Assembly: GCF_015352455.1 (NCBI RefSeq) | Contig: NZ_JADKPN010000016.1 | Coordinates: forward strand, 61,823-125,822 | Direction: 5' to 3' | Length of the DNA: 64,000 nucleotides | Source: Nocardioides islandensis | GTDB taxonomy: Bacteria > Actinomycetota > Actinomycetes > Propionibacteriales > Nocardioidaceae | Shown here: positions 37,315-45,376 of the stretch, piece after piece | Position numbering within the stretch: the stretch's first letter is position 1 | Layout of the letters: each line of letters starts with the position of its first letter | Notes under the pieces: generated by a model | What the model was told of the DNA's origin: nothing | What the model saw: the letters and a program-made list of their open reading frames with translations, nothing else | Database searches by the model: none | Program-made: the position numbers and the translations under genes

Positions 37315-38382
37315 TCAGGCGGCTGCGGAGAGGCTCGAGCCCAGCAGCGGGGCGTAGTGCTCGCGCACCAGCTCGTCCACCGCGTCGCGCCAGGTACGCC
37401 GCGCGGAGACCTCCCGGGCGTGGTCACCGAGCAGCTGACGGCGGCGGTCCGCGACGACCGCGGCCACCGCGTCCGCGAGTCCGACCGGGTCGGCGGGGTC
37501 GTACAGCAGCCCGGTCTCCAGGTGCCGCACCACGTCGATCGCGCCGCCGGCCCGCGGCGCCACGACGGGAACCCCGCAGGCCGCGGCCTCCCGGAGTGCG
37601 TGGGCACACGTCGCCACCGTGCTCGGCGCTACGAGCAGGTCGAGCGACGCGATGGCCATCGCCGCCTCCCGCGGCTTCAGCGTGCCGGTGAACCGGACCG
37701 ACTCCGGCAGCCGGCTGCGCAGCCACGCCTGCTGCGGCCCGTCGCCGACGACCACCAGCCGGGTGCCCGGCACGGCGGCCACCTCGGCCAGGCGGCGTAC
37801 GCCGTGCCGCTTGCGCAGGCTGCCGACGTAGCCGACGACGACCTGCGTGAGGTCGCCGTCGGTCCAGGAGGCGCGCAGCGCCTGGTCGCGGCGCGCCGGC
37901 GAGAACACGTCCGTGTCCACGCCGGGCGTCCACAGCAGCGCGGGCAGGCCGGCACCACTCAGGCGGTCGCGCAACCAGGAGGCGGTGACCACGAGCCGGT
38001 CCGCCCGCTCGGCCACGCTCGCGCGCCACTGTGGCGGCGCGTACTCGGCGCGCGGCGACGTCTCGGTCACCAGGGTCGGCACGCCCATCCGACGCGCCTG
38101 GCGGAGGGCTCGCGTGCCCACAGGACCCGGCGTGAACACGTGCACGAGGTCCGGCCCGAACGCCGTCAGTGCCTCGCGCAGCTTGGCGTTGCGGCGCGGC
38201 GGCGAGAACCGGCTGATGCCGACCGCGTGGTACGACGCGGGGCCGGGCCCCGCGGTCAGGATCCGCACGCGGTGGCCCAGCGCCACCAGCCGGTCGGCGA
38301 CCTGCCGGACCGTGCCCGCGGTCCCCGTGAGCCGCGGGTCGAAAGACTCCGTCACCAGGACGATGCGCCGTGGGCTGGTCAT
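37315..38382 (-). CDS. Glycosyltransferase family 4 protein
   Basis: A 355-residue GT-B-fold retaining glycosyltransferase. The N-terminal domain opens with IVLVTESFDPRLTGTAGTV and contains DLVHVFTPGPVG. The C-terminal nucleotide-sugar domain has VVGYVGSLRKRHGV (near residues 192-205), VVGDGP, and the HALREAAACGVPVVA segment with the E of the EX7E motif. It would transfer a sugar from a nucleotide donor to a lipid, protein or small acceptor at the cytoplasmic side. No partner pathway genes are nearby except the IMPase-like gene 73 bases upstream on the same strand. Confidence 0.9.
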   Translation of the reverse strand: MTSPRRIVLVTESFDPRLTGTAGTVRQVADRLVALGHRVRILTAGPGPASYHAVGISRFSPPRRNAKLREALTAFGPDLVHVFTPGPVGTRALRQARRMGVPTLVTETSPRAEYAPPQWRASVAERADRLVVTASWLRDRLSGAGLPALLWTPGVDTDVFSPARRDQALRASWTDGDLTQVVVGYVGSLRKRHGVRRLAEVAAVPGTRLVVVGDGPQQAWLRSRLPESVRFTGTLKPREAAMAIASLDLLVAPSTVATCAHALREAAACGVPVVAPRAGGAIDVVRHLETGLLYDPADPVGLADAVAAVVADRRRQLLGDHAREVSARRTWRDAVDELVREHYAPLLGSSLSAAA

Positions 38383-38455
38383 GCCTCCAGCGTGGGCGGC
38401 CCGGGTACGTCGCGGCGAGGTCGGCGTGAACGCGACCGCAACCGGGGATGAACCC

Positions 38456-39226
38456 TCAGCGGTCGCGCAGGATCGCCAGGAGGGCGGCGTGCGTCTCCTC
38501 GTCGGCAGCGGCCAGCAGGCCGAGCCGGCCGGTGTGGAGGGGCTGCCCCTGGACGCCGGTGACCACGCAGCCGGCGGCCTGGGCGATGGCGATCGGTGCC
38601 GCGAAGTGGACGTTGCGGTGGACGTCGCCCTCGTGCAGGTAACCCGCCCGCCGCCCCGCCGCGAGCCAGGTCATGGCCAGCGTCGTCGAGCTCACCCGGG
38701 GCTGGAAGTCCCGCAGGAACGTCGGGTGACCCAGCAGGTGCAGGCTCTCGCCGCCGTCCGGGTGGTCCATGTCCAGGTCGACCAGCAGCGAGACCGCGCT
38801 CGGCGTCAGCGGGGTGTCGACCCCGTCGTGACGCAGCCAGGCCGCAGCGCCGTCGGTCCAGAACACCTCGCCCGAGATCGGGTCGGCGCTGGCCGCGGCG
38901 ACGACCTCCGCGCCGGCGTACAGGGCGACGTTCACCGCGACCAGCGGCGTGGTGGCCGCGAAGTTGCGGGTGCCGCAGAGCGGGTCGACCACCCACTCCC
39001 GCGTCGCGCCGTCGGGACCGGACCGGCCCTCCTCCTCGCCGACCATCGCGTCGCCGGGGCGCTGCTCGGTCACGACGGCGCGGATGGCCCGCTCCGAGGC
39101 GATGTCGGCGGACGTCGCGAAGTCGGTGCCCTCCTTGGCGTAGCGGTCGACCGGCCTCCCGTAGCTCGCACGCACCTCGGCCGCGCCGGCCGTCGCGGCG
39201 GCGATGGCTACCTCGGCGTCGTTCAC
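38456..39226 (-). CDS. Inositol monophosphatase-like protein with changed metal ligands
   Basis: A 256-residue protein of the IMPase/CysQ superfamily. GEEEG at 63-67 is the expected Glu motif and WVVDPLCGTRNF at 78-89 the DPxDGTxNF motif, but the second Asp is Cys (C84). The late WDxAAG motif also looks changed (NVHFAAPIAIAQAAG). Two of the three metal-binding Asp are therefore missing, so normal Mg-dependent phosphatase activity is doubtful. I recall DPLCGT-type proteins elsewhere in actinobacteria, so this may be a subfamily trait. The GTG at 39226 is chosen, as the frame upstream lacks the family N-terminus. It is divergent from mutA. Confidence 0.85.
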   Translation of the reverse strand: MNDAEVAIAAATAGAAEVRASYGRPVDRYAKEGTDFATSADIASERAIRAVVTEQRPGDAMVGEEEGRSGPDGATREWVVDPLCGTRNFAATTPLVAVNVALYAGAEVVAAASADPISGEVFWTDGAAAWLRHDGVDTPLTPSAVSLLVDLDMDHPDGGESLHLLGHPTFLRDFQPRVSSTTLAMTWLAAGRRAGYLHEGDVHRNVHFAAPIAIAQAAGCVVTGVQGQPLHTGRLGLLAAADEETHAALLAILRDR

Positions 39227-39300
39227 GCGCCCATCCCACCACGGACCCGGAGCCAGAAAAGTCACAGTGGTCCCGACTGGCTGGGTCCTGAGGCCACTCC

Positions 39301-39306
39301 TAGAGT
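39301..39306 (+). promoter_or_regulatory. -10 box of the mutA-mutB-meaB operon
   Basis: TAGAGT lies 7 bases before ATG 39314, a leaderless layout. There is no ribosome site before this ATG. Confidence 0.55.
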
Positions 39307-39313
39307 CGAACCC

Positions 39314-41008
39314 ATGACCGCGCAGGACCCCGTCGACGGCGGCCTGGCCGAGCCCGAGGAGCTCGAGCCTCCCCAGGGCACGCTCGCCCTCGAGCTCGAC
39401 GGCCCGGCCGCGACGCGTGCCGACTGGGAGCGGGCCGCGGCGGCCGTGCTCCACAAGTCGCGCCGGCTCGGCGAGGCGGACCCGGACAGCACGGTGTGGG
39501 ACAAGCTCACGCGGACGACCCTCGACGGGATCGCCGTCAGCCCGCTCGGCACGCCGGAGCTCACCGAGTCCCTGGACCTCGGGACTCGTCCGGTGGCACC
39601 GGGCGGACGCGACCTGCGCGTGGAGGTGCGCGGAGACGACCCGGCCGTGCTCAACCGTGAGCTGCTGGCCGACCTCGAGGGCGGAGCCACCTCGCTCTGG
39701 CTGCACGCGGGCCCGGGCACCGACATCGCCGCCCTGCTCGACGGTGTGCTCCTCGACCTGGCGCCCGTCGTCCTCGAGCCTGCGGGCGACCCGGTCGCCA
39801 CGGCACGGGGGCTGCTCGACCACCTCGGCGACACCACGCCCGCCCCCGGCACCAACCTCGGCGCCCCCGCCGACGCCGCCGACGACGACCTGGTCGCGGT
39901 GGCCCGGCTCGCGCTGGACGCCGGAGTGGCCGCGGTCGTGGTGGACGCGTCCGCCGTGCACGACCGCGGTGCCTCCGAGGTCCAGGAGCTCGGCTGGTCC
40001 GTGCTCGCGGCGGTCCGCGTGCTGCGCGTCCTCGAGGGCGCGGGCATCGAGGTCGACGTGGCGGCGCCTCTCCTCGAGTTCCGGTACGCCGCCACCGACG
40101 AGCAGTTCCTCACCATCGCCAAGTTGCGCGCTGCCCGCCTGCTCTGGGCCCGTGTGCTCCAGGTGTGCGCGGCGGCGCCGGCCCAGCAGCGGCAGCACGC
40201 CCTCACCAGCCGGCCCATGATGAGCAGGTACGAACCCTGGGTGAACATGGTGCGCACGACCGTCGCCGCGTTCGCCGCGACGGTCGGCGGCGCCGACGCC
40301 GTCACCGTGCAGCCGTTCGACCGGCCGCTGGGCCGGCCCGACGCCCTGGGACGCCGGACCGCCCGCAACCAGATGGCGCTGCTGCTGCAGGAGTCGCACG
40401 TCGGCGCCGTCACCGATCCGGCCGGTGGGGCCTGGGCCGTGGAGAGGCTCACGCACGACCTCGCGGAGGCGGGATGGACGTTCCTCCAGGCACTGGAGAA
40501 GGGTGCGTCCCTCGATGACGCCGTCGCGGGCACCGTTGCCGAGCGCGACCGCCAGGTGGCCACGCGCAGGCGCCCGATCACGGGCCTGTCGGAGTACCCG
40601 AACCTCGCCGAGACCCTGCCCCAGCGCGACGGCGAGCCGGACGACGTCCGTCACTACGGCGCCGCGTTCGAGGCGCTCCGCGACGAGCCCGCCCCTGCGG
40701 CCGTCTTCCTGGCCACCCTGGGTCCGGTCGCCGCCCACACCGCGCGGGCGATGTTCGCGACCAACCTGCTCGCGGCGGGCGGGGTCGCGGTCGAGACGGG
40801 CGAGTACGCCGGCCAGCCGGTCGTCTGCGTCGCCGGGACCGACGCGGCCTACGACGAGTCGGGGGCCGAGACCGCGGCCGCGCTCCGCGAGGCCGGGGCG
40901 AAGCGGGTCGTCGTCGCCGGCCAGGCGCGGGACTGGGCCGACGACTCGTGCTCCCTCGGTGTCGACGCGGTCGCGTTCCTCACCCGGACGAGGGAGGTGC
41001 TCGCATGA
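39314..41008 (+). CDS. mutA: Methylmalonyl-CoA mutase small (beta) subunit
   Basis: A 564-residue non-catalytic partner of the B12-dependent mutase that turns (R)-methylmalonyl-CoA into succinyl-CoA in propionate, odd-chain and branched-chain breakdown. It has the TIM-barrel domain of the family (ATDEQFLTIAKLRAARLLWARV, in part FLTIAKLRAARLLWAR; TSRPMMSRYEPWVNMVR) and a C-terminal domain that lacks the DxHxxG cobalamin motif, as expected for the small subunit. The start ATG 39314 follows a leaderless -10 box. Its stop overlaps the mutB start (ATGA), so the subunits are translationally coupled. Confidence 0.95.
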   Translation: MTAQDPVDGGLAEPEELEPPQGTLALELDGPAATRADWERAAAAVLHKSRRLGEADPDSTVWDKLTRTTLDGIAVSPLGTPELTESLDLGTRPVAPGGRDLRVEVRGDDPAVLNRELLADLEGGATSLWLHAGPGTDIAALLDGVLLDLAPVVLEPAGDPVATARGLLDHLGDTTPAPGTNLGAPADAADDDLVAVARLALDAGVAAVVVDASAVHDRGASEVQELGWSVLAAVRVLRVLEGAGIEVDVAAPLLEFRYAATDEQFLTIAKLRAARLLWARVLQVCAAAPAQQRQHALTSRPMMSRYEPWVNMVRTTVAAFAATVGGADAVTVQPFDRPLGRPDALGRRTARNQMALLLQESHVGAVTDPAGGAWAVERLTHDLAEAGWTFLQALEKGASLDDAVAGTVAERDRQVATRRRPITGLSEYPNLAETLPQRDGEPDDVRHYGAAFEALRDEPAPAAVFLATLGPVAAHTARAMFATNLLAAGGVAVETGEYAGQPVVCVAGTDAAYDESGAETAAALREAGAKRVVVAGQARDWADDSCSLGVDAVAFLTRTREVLA

Positions 41009-43170
41009 GCCTCCCGGAGAGCTTCGCCGACATCCCGCTGGTCGAGGAGGGCCGTCAAGGCCCGTCACGAGGCGCTGGCACGCCGTCCCCGACCAGCGGC
41101 AACGGGTGGCAGAGCCCGGAGGGCATCGAGATCCTGCCGGTCTACGGTCCCGAGCACCTCGAGGGGCTGGACGCGCTGGCGACCTGGCCGGGACTGAGCC
41201 CGTTCCTGCGTGGCCCGTACCCGACGATGTACACCACCCAGCCCTGGACGATCCGCCAGTACGCCGGCTTCTCGACCGCCGAGGAATCCAACGCCTTCTA
41301 CCGGCGCAACCTGGCGGCCGGCCAGAAGGGCCTCAGCGTCGCCTTCGACCTCGCGACCCACCGGGGCTACGACTCCGACCACCCGCGGGTGCGCGGCGAC
41401 GTCGGCATGGCCGGCGTCGCGATCGACTCGATCTACGACATGCGCACGCTCTTCGACGGCATCCCGCTCGACCAGATGAGCGTGAGCATGACGATGAACG
41501 GCGCCGTGCTGCCCGTGCTCGCGCTCTACATCGCCGCGGCCGAGGAGCAGGGGGTGAAGCCGGAGCAGCTCAGCGGGACCATCCAGAACGACATCCTCAA
41601 GGAGTTCATGGTCCGCAACACCTACATCTACCCGCCGGCGCCGAGCATGCGGATCGTGTCCGACATCTTCGCGTTCACCGCCGAGCACATGCCGCGGTTC
41701 AACTCGATCTCGATCTCCGGCTACCACATGCAGGAGGCCGGGGCGACCGCCGACCTCGAGCTGGCGTACACGCTCGCCGACGGCGTGGAGTACCTGCGCG
41801 CCGGCCTCGACGCGGGCATCGACATCGACAAGTTCGCGCCGCGACTGAGCTTCTTCTGGGCGATCGGCATGAACTTCTTCATGGAGGTCGCCAAGCTCCG
41901 CGCGGCCCGCGCGCTGTGGGCCCGCCTGGTGAGCCAGTTCGACCCGCAGAACCCCAAGTCGCTCTCACTGCGCACCCACTGCCAGACCAGCGGCTGGTCG
42001 CTGACCGCGCAGGACGTGTTCAACAACGTCGGCCGGACCTGCATCGAGGCTATGGCCGCGACCCAGGGCCACACCCAGTCGCTGCACACCAACGCCCTCG
42101 ACGAGGCCATCGCCCTGCCGACGGACTTCTCCGCGCGGATCGCGCGCAACACCCAGCTGCTGCTCCAGCAGGAGTCCGGCACGACCGCGACCATCGACCC
42201 GTGGGGCGGCAGCTACTACGTCGAGCGGCTGACCCACGACCTCGCCGAGCGGGCCTGGGCCCACATCCAGGAGGCCGAGCAGGCGGGCGGGATGGCGGCG
42301 GCGATCGAGCAGGGCATCCCCAAGCTGCGCATCGAGGAGGCGGCGGCTCGCACCCAGGCACGCATCGACTCGGGGGCGCAGAAGGTCATCGGCGTCAACA
42401 CCTACCGCCTCGAGCAGGAGGACCAGCTCGACATCCTCCGCGTCGACAACGACGACGTGTACCGCCAGCAGGTCGCCAAGCTCGAGCGGCTGCGCGCCGA
42501 GCGCGACGACGACGCCGTACGGCGGTCGCTCAGCGCACTCACGTCGGCCGCCGAGGGGTCGGACAACCTGCTCGCCCTGGCCGTCGACGCGGCCCGCAAC
42601 AAGGCCACCGTCGGCGAGATCTCCGATGCCTTGGAGAAGGTGTGGGGGCGGCACCGGGCCGTGATCCGTACGATCTCGGGAGTGTTCAGGGACGAGGCCG
42701 GCAGCTCGGGCGACGGGCTCGTCGGTGAGGTGCTCGCGGCGACCGAGGAGTTCGAGCAGGCCGAGGGCCGGCGTCCGCGGATCCTGGTCGCCAAGATGGG
42801 CCAGGACGGCCACGACCGTGGCCAGAAGGTCGTCGTCAGCGCCTTCGCCGACATGGGCTTCGACGTCGACGTGGGTCCGCTGTTCAGCACGCCGGAGGAG
42901 GTCGCCCAGCAGGCCGTCGACAACGACGTGCACCTCGTCGGCGTCAGCTCGCTGGCCGCGGGACACCTCACCCTGCTGCCGGCCCTCAAGCGTGCGCTGG
43001 CGGACCTCGGCCGGCCCGACATCATGGTCGTGGTCGGCGGGGTGATCCCGCCTGACGACGTACCGACGCTCCAGGAGATGGGCGCGGCCGCGGTCTTCCT
43101 GCCCGGCACGGTGATCGCAGAGTCGGCGCTCGGCTTGCTCACTCAGCTGCGCGCCCAGCTCGATGTCTGA
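41005..43170 (+). CDS. mutB: Methylmalonyl-CoA mutase large (alpha) catalytic subunit
   Basis: A 721-residue adenosylcobalamin-dependent mutase. The TIM-barrel substrate domain includes RGPYPTMYTTQPWTIRQYAG (near residues 70-90) and NSISISGYHMQEAGAT. The C-terminal cobalamin domain (about 590-720) carries DGHDRGQKVV, with H as the lower cobalt ligand. It joins mutA by ATGA and meaB overlaps its end by 8 bases. Residues 13-30 (VEEGRQGPSRGAG onwards) are encoded by a remnant of the interspersed repeat, in the variable N-terminal arm where it can be tolerated. Confidence 0.96.
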   Translation: MSLPESFADIPLVEEGRQGPSRGAGTPSPTSGNGWQSPEGIEILPVYGPEHLEGLDALATWPGLSPFLRGPYPTMYTTQPWTIRQYAGFSTAEESNAFYRRNLAAGQKGLSVAFDLATHRGYDSDHPRVRGDVGMAGVAIDSIYDMRTLFDGIPLDQMSVSMTMNGAVLPVLALYIAAAEEQGVKPEQLSGTIQNDILKEFMVRNTYIYPPAPSMRIVSDIFAFTAEHMPRFNSISISGYHMQEAGATADLELAYTLADGVEYLRAGLDAGIDIDKFAPRLSFFWAIGMNFFMEVAKLRAARALWARLVSQFDPQNPKSLSLRTHCQTSGWSLTAQDVFNNVGRTCIEAMAATQGHTQSLHTNALDEAIALPTDFSARIARNTQLLLQQESGTTATIDPWGGSYYVERLTHDLAERAWAHIQEAEQAGGMAAAIEQGIPKLRIEEAAARTQARIDSGAQKVIGVNTYRLEQEDQLDILRVDNDDVYRQQVAKLERLRAERDDDAVRRSLSALTSAAEGSDNLLALAVDAARNKATVGEISDALEKVWGRHRAVIRTISGVFRDEAGSSGDGLVGEVLAATEEFEQAEGRRPRILVAKMGQDGHDRGQKVVVSAFADMGFDVDVGPLFSTPEEVAQQAVDNDVHLVGVSSLAAGHLTLLPALKRALADLGRPDIMVVVGGVIPPDDVPTLQEMGAAAVFLPGTVIAESALGLLTQLRAQLDV
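41040..41094. repeat. Remnant of the cloverleaf repeat inside the mutB coding region
   Basis: ggtcgagga (41040-41048), the hairpin gggcc-gtcaa-ggccc (41049-41063), gtcacgaggc and a final ccgacc (41089-41094) match the order of the repeat at 9844-9919, with the right half shortened. Even the agcgg that follows other copies is present at 41095-41099. The length keeps the mutB frame open. Confidence 0.65.
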
Positions 43171-44143
43171 CGTACCCGCCCTCGTCGAGGGGGTGCTGGC
43201 CGGTCGCCGGGCAGCGGTGTCCCAGGCGATCACGCTGGTGGAGTCCAGTCGGTCCTCGCACCGCGCCGAGGCTCGTGACTTGCTGGCCGGCCTCGAGGCC
43301 GGACCGGCTCGTGAGCCGGCCGTCCGGGTCGGCATCTCCGGCGTCCCGGGCGTCGGCAAGTCCACGTTCATCGAGGCGCTCGGCACCCGGCTGACCGCGG
43401 AGGGCCACCGGGTCGGCGTGCTCGCCGTCGACCCGAGCAGCACCCGCACCGGTGGCTCGGTCCTCGGCGACAAGACGCGGATGGGCGCGCTGGCGGCCGA
43501 CCCGGCGGCGTACATCCGCCCGAGCCCCACGGCCGGGACGCTCGGCGGCGTGGCTCGGGCCACCAGCCAGGCGATGCTGGTGCTGGAGGCGGCCGGGTAC
43601 GACGTGGTGCTGGTCGAGACCGTCGGCGTCGGGCAGTCCGAGGTGACCGTGGCCGGGATGGTCGACACGTTCCTGTTCCTGACGCTGGCGCGCACCGGCG
43701 ACCAGCTCCAGGGCATCAAGAAGGGCATCCTCGAGCTGGCCGACGTCATCGCGGTCAACAAGGCCGACGGCGACCGTCAGCAGGAGGCGCGGACCGCGGC
43801 GCGCGAGCTCGCCGGGGCGCTGCGGCTGGTGCACGGCAAGGGGCCTCGCGTGTGGACGACGCCCGTGGTGACCTGCTCCGCGCTGACCGGCGAAGGAGTC
43901 GAGGCCGTCTGGGAGCAGGTGCTCGCCCACCAGGCGTCGCTCGGGGAGGAGGGGCTGGCCGCCAAGCGGGCCGAGCAGCGGCTCGAGTTCACCTGGGCGC
44001 TGGTCCGCGACGAGCTCGAGCAGCGGCTGCGGAGGTCGCCGGAGGTGGCGGCCATCAGGGCCGAGGTACGGGAGGCGGTGCGCTCCGGTGACCTGGCTCC
44101 CACTGCCGCCGCCGATCGCATCCTCGAGGCCTTCGACCGGTAA
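43163..44143 (+). CDS. meaB: Methylmalonyl-CoA mutase-associated GTPase
   Basis: A 326-residue G3E-family GTPase that loads and protects the adenosylcobalamin cofactor of methylmalonyl-CoA mutase. Walker A is GVPGVGKST (60-68), Walker II lies in VVLVETVGVGQSE, and the guanine-recognition NKAD is in IAVNKADGDR. The C-terminal helical arm serves dimer formation. It overlaps mutB by 8 bases, completing the mutA-mutB-meaB operon. Its TAA stop lies within a -10-like box for the next gene. Confidence 0.95.
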   Translation: MSDVPALVEGVLAGRRAAVSQAITLVESSRSSHRAEARDLLAGLEAGPAREPAVRVGISGVPGVGKSTFIEALGTRLTAEGHRVGVLAVDPSSTRTGGSVLGDKTRMGALAADPAAYIRPSPTAGTLGGVARATSQAMLVLEAAGYDVVLVETVGVGQSEVTVAGMVDTFLFLTLARTGDQLQGIKKGILELADVIAVNKADGDRQQEARTAARELAGALRLVHGKGPRVWTTPVVTCSALTGEGVEAVWEQVLAHQASLGEEGLAAKRAEQRLEFTWALVRDELEQRLRRSPEVAAIRAEVREAVRSGDLAPTAAADRILEAFDR

Positions 44144-44146
44144 CCT
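44141..44146 (+). promoter_or_regulatory. -10 box formed from the meaB stop codon
   Basis: TAACCT begins with the TAA stop of meaB and lies 9 bases before ATG 44156. The amidohydrolase may thus have its own leaderless promoter. Confidence 0.4.
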
Positions 44147-44155
44147 GGCCCGGAC

Positions 44156-45334
44156 ATGACGACTCCCGCGCACGACCTGATCGATGCCGCGGTCGAGGCG
44201 CACCGGACCGAGCTTCTCGAGCTGCGCCGCGACCTGCACGCCAACCCCGAGCTCTCCTGGCACGAGCAGCGCACCACCGACGCGGTGGCCACCCGGCTGG
44301 AGGCCGCGGGCCTCTCGGTACGCCGCCTCCTGCAGACCGGACTGGTCGTCGACGTCGGCGACGAGCCGCCGCGGGTGGCGCTGCGCGCCGACCTCGACGC
44401 GCTCCCGGTCGACGACCTGACCACCGACCCGTGGGTCAGCACCCGGCCCGGCGTGGCCCACGCGTGCGGCCACGACGTGCACACGGCCGGCCTGGTCGGC
44501 GCGGGGCTCGCGCTGGCCGAGCTGCACCGCGCGGGGCTGCTGCCCGGCGGCGTACGGCTGCTGTTCCAGCCGGCCGAGGAGGTCATGCCCGGAGGCGCCA
44601 CGGCGCTCCTCGAGCAGGACGTCCTGGTCGGCGTCGAGCGGATCTACTGCCTGCACTGCGACCCGACCCTCGACCTCGGCCAGATCGGTGTCCGCGAGGG
44701 CCCCATCACCGGCGCAGCCGACCAGCTCGAGGTACGTCTGACCGGCAGCGGCGGGCACACCTCCCGCCCGCACCTGACCGAGGACCTCACCTTCGCGCTC
44801 GGCAAGCTGATCACCGAGCTGCCGGCCGTGCTGTCCCGCCGCCTCGACCCCCGTGCGGGCGTCAGCGTGGTGTGGGGCATGGTCCGCGCCGGCGTCGCCC
44901 CCAACGTGATCCCGGCGGCCGGCGTGGTCGGCGGCACGGTCCGGATGCTCGACGCGGTCGCCTGGTCCCACGCCGAGCGCCTCGTGCGTGAGTTCATCGA
45001 CGACATCGTGGCGCCGTACGGCGTGAAGGCCGAGGTGGACTACCGCCGCGGCGTCCCGCCGGTCGTCAACGACCATGCCGCGACCGCCCTCCTGGCCGGC
45101 GCCGTCGAGCACGTGGTCGGCGTCGAGGGGCGCGTCAGCACGACGCAGAGCCTGGGCGGGGAGGACTTCGCCTGGTTCCTCGACGCCATCCCCGGCTCCA
45201 TGGGCCGCCTCGGTACGCGCACGCCGGGTGGCCCGACGTACGACCTGCACCAGGGCAACCTGCGCGTCGACGAGGGTGCCGCTCTCGTTGCCGCCCGTGT
45301 TCTCGCCACCGTCGCCCTCGACACGCTCGCCTGA
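44156..45334 (+). CDS. M20-family amidohydrolase (AmiA/HipO-like)
   Basis: A 392-residue metal-dependent hydrolase of the M20D group, which cleaves N-acyl or amide bonds of amino acid derivatives. The N-terminal motif RRDLHANPELSWHE, the binuclear metal site ACGHDVHT (C104, H106, H109) and PAEEVMPGG with the catalytic Glu pair are clear. A lid domain with HTSRPHLTED lies in the middle. It is 12 bases after meaB but has its own -10-like box. In mycobacteria, amiA/amiB homologues lie near the nucleoside salvage genes (recalled), matching the context downstream. The substrate is unknown. Confidence 0.92.
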   Translation: MTTPAHDLIDAAVEAHRTELLELRRDLHANPELSWHEQRTTDAVATRLEAAGLSVRRLLQTGLVVDVGDEPPRVALRADLDALPVDDLTTDPWVSTRPGVAHACGHDVHTAGLVGAGLALAELHRAGLLPGGVRLLFQPAEEVMPGGATALLEQDVLVGVERIYCLHCDPTLDLGQIGVREGPITGAADQLEVRLTGSGGHTSRPHLTEDLTFALGKLITELPAVLSRRLDPRAGVSVVWGMVRAGVAPNVIPAAGVVGGTVRMLDAVAWSHAERLVREFIDDIVAPYGVKAEVDYRRGVPPVVNDHAATALLAGAVEHVVGVEGRVSTTQSLGGEDFAWFLDAIPGSMGRLGTRTPGGPTYDLHQGNLRVDEGAALVAARVLATVALDTLA

Positions 45335-45362
45335 GCGCCGGCCGTTTCAGATTTCTCCGGTT

Positions 45363-45375
45363 GACCGCGCCGGTC
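45363..45375. terminator. Small hairpin between convergent genes
   Basis: gaccg-cgc-cggtc, a 5-bp stem, lies between the amidohydrolase stop (45334) and the permease stop (45377). Weak evidence for a bidirectional terminator. Confidence 0.3.
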
Positions 45376-45376
45376 G

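Noticed and set aside
37847..39313. N-terminal extension of mutA of nearly 490 residues
   Set aside because: It runs antisense to the glycosyltransferase and IMPase-like genes, is Arg-rich, and the true mutA start at 39314 has its own -10 box.
38940..41100. Cobalamin riboswitch for the B12-dependent mutase operon
   Set aside because: The mutA start appears leaderless and no B12-box-like sequence was seen in the 87-base gap upstream.
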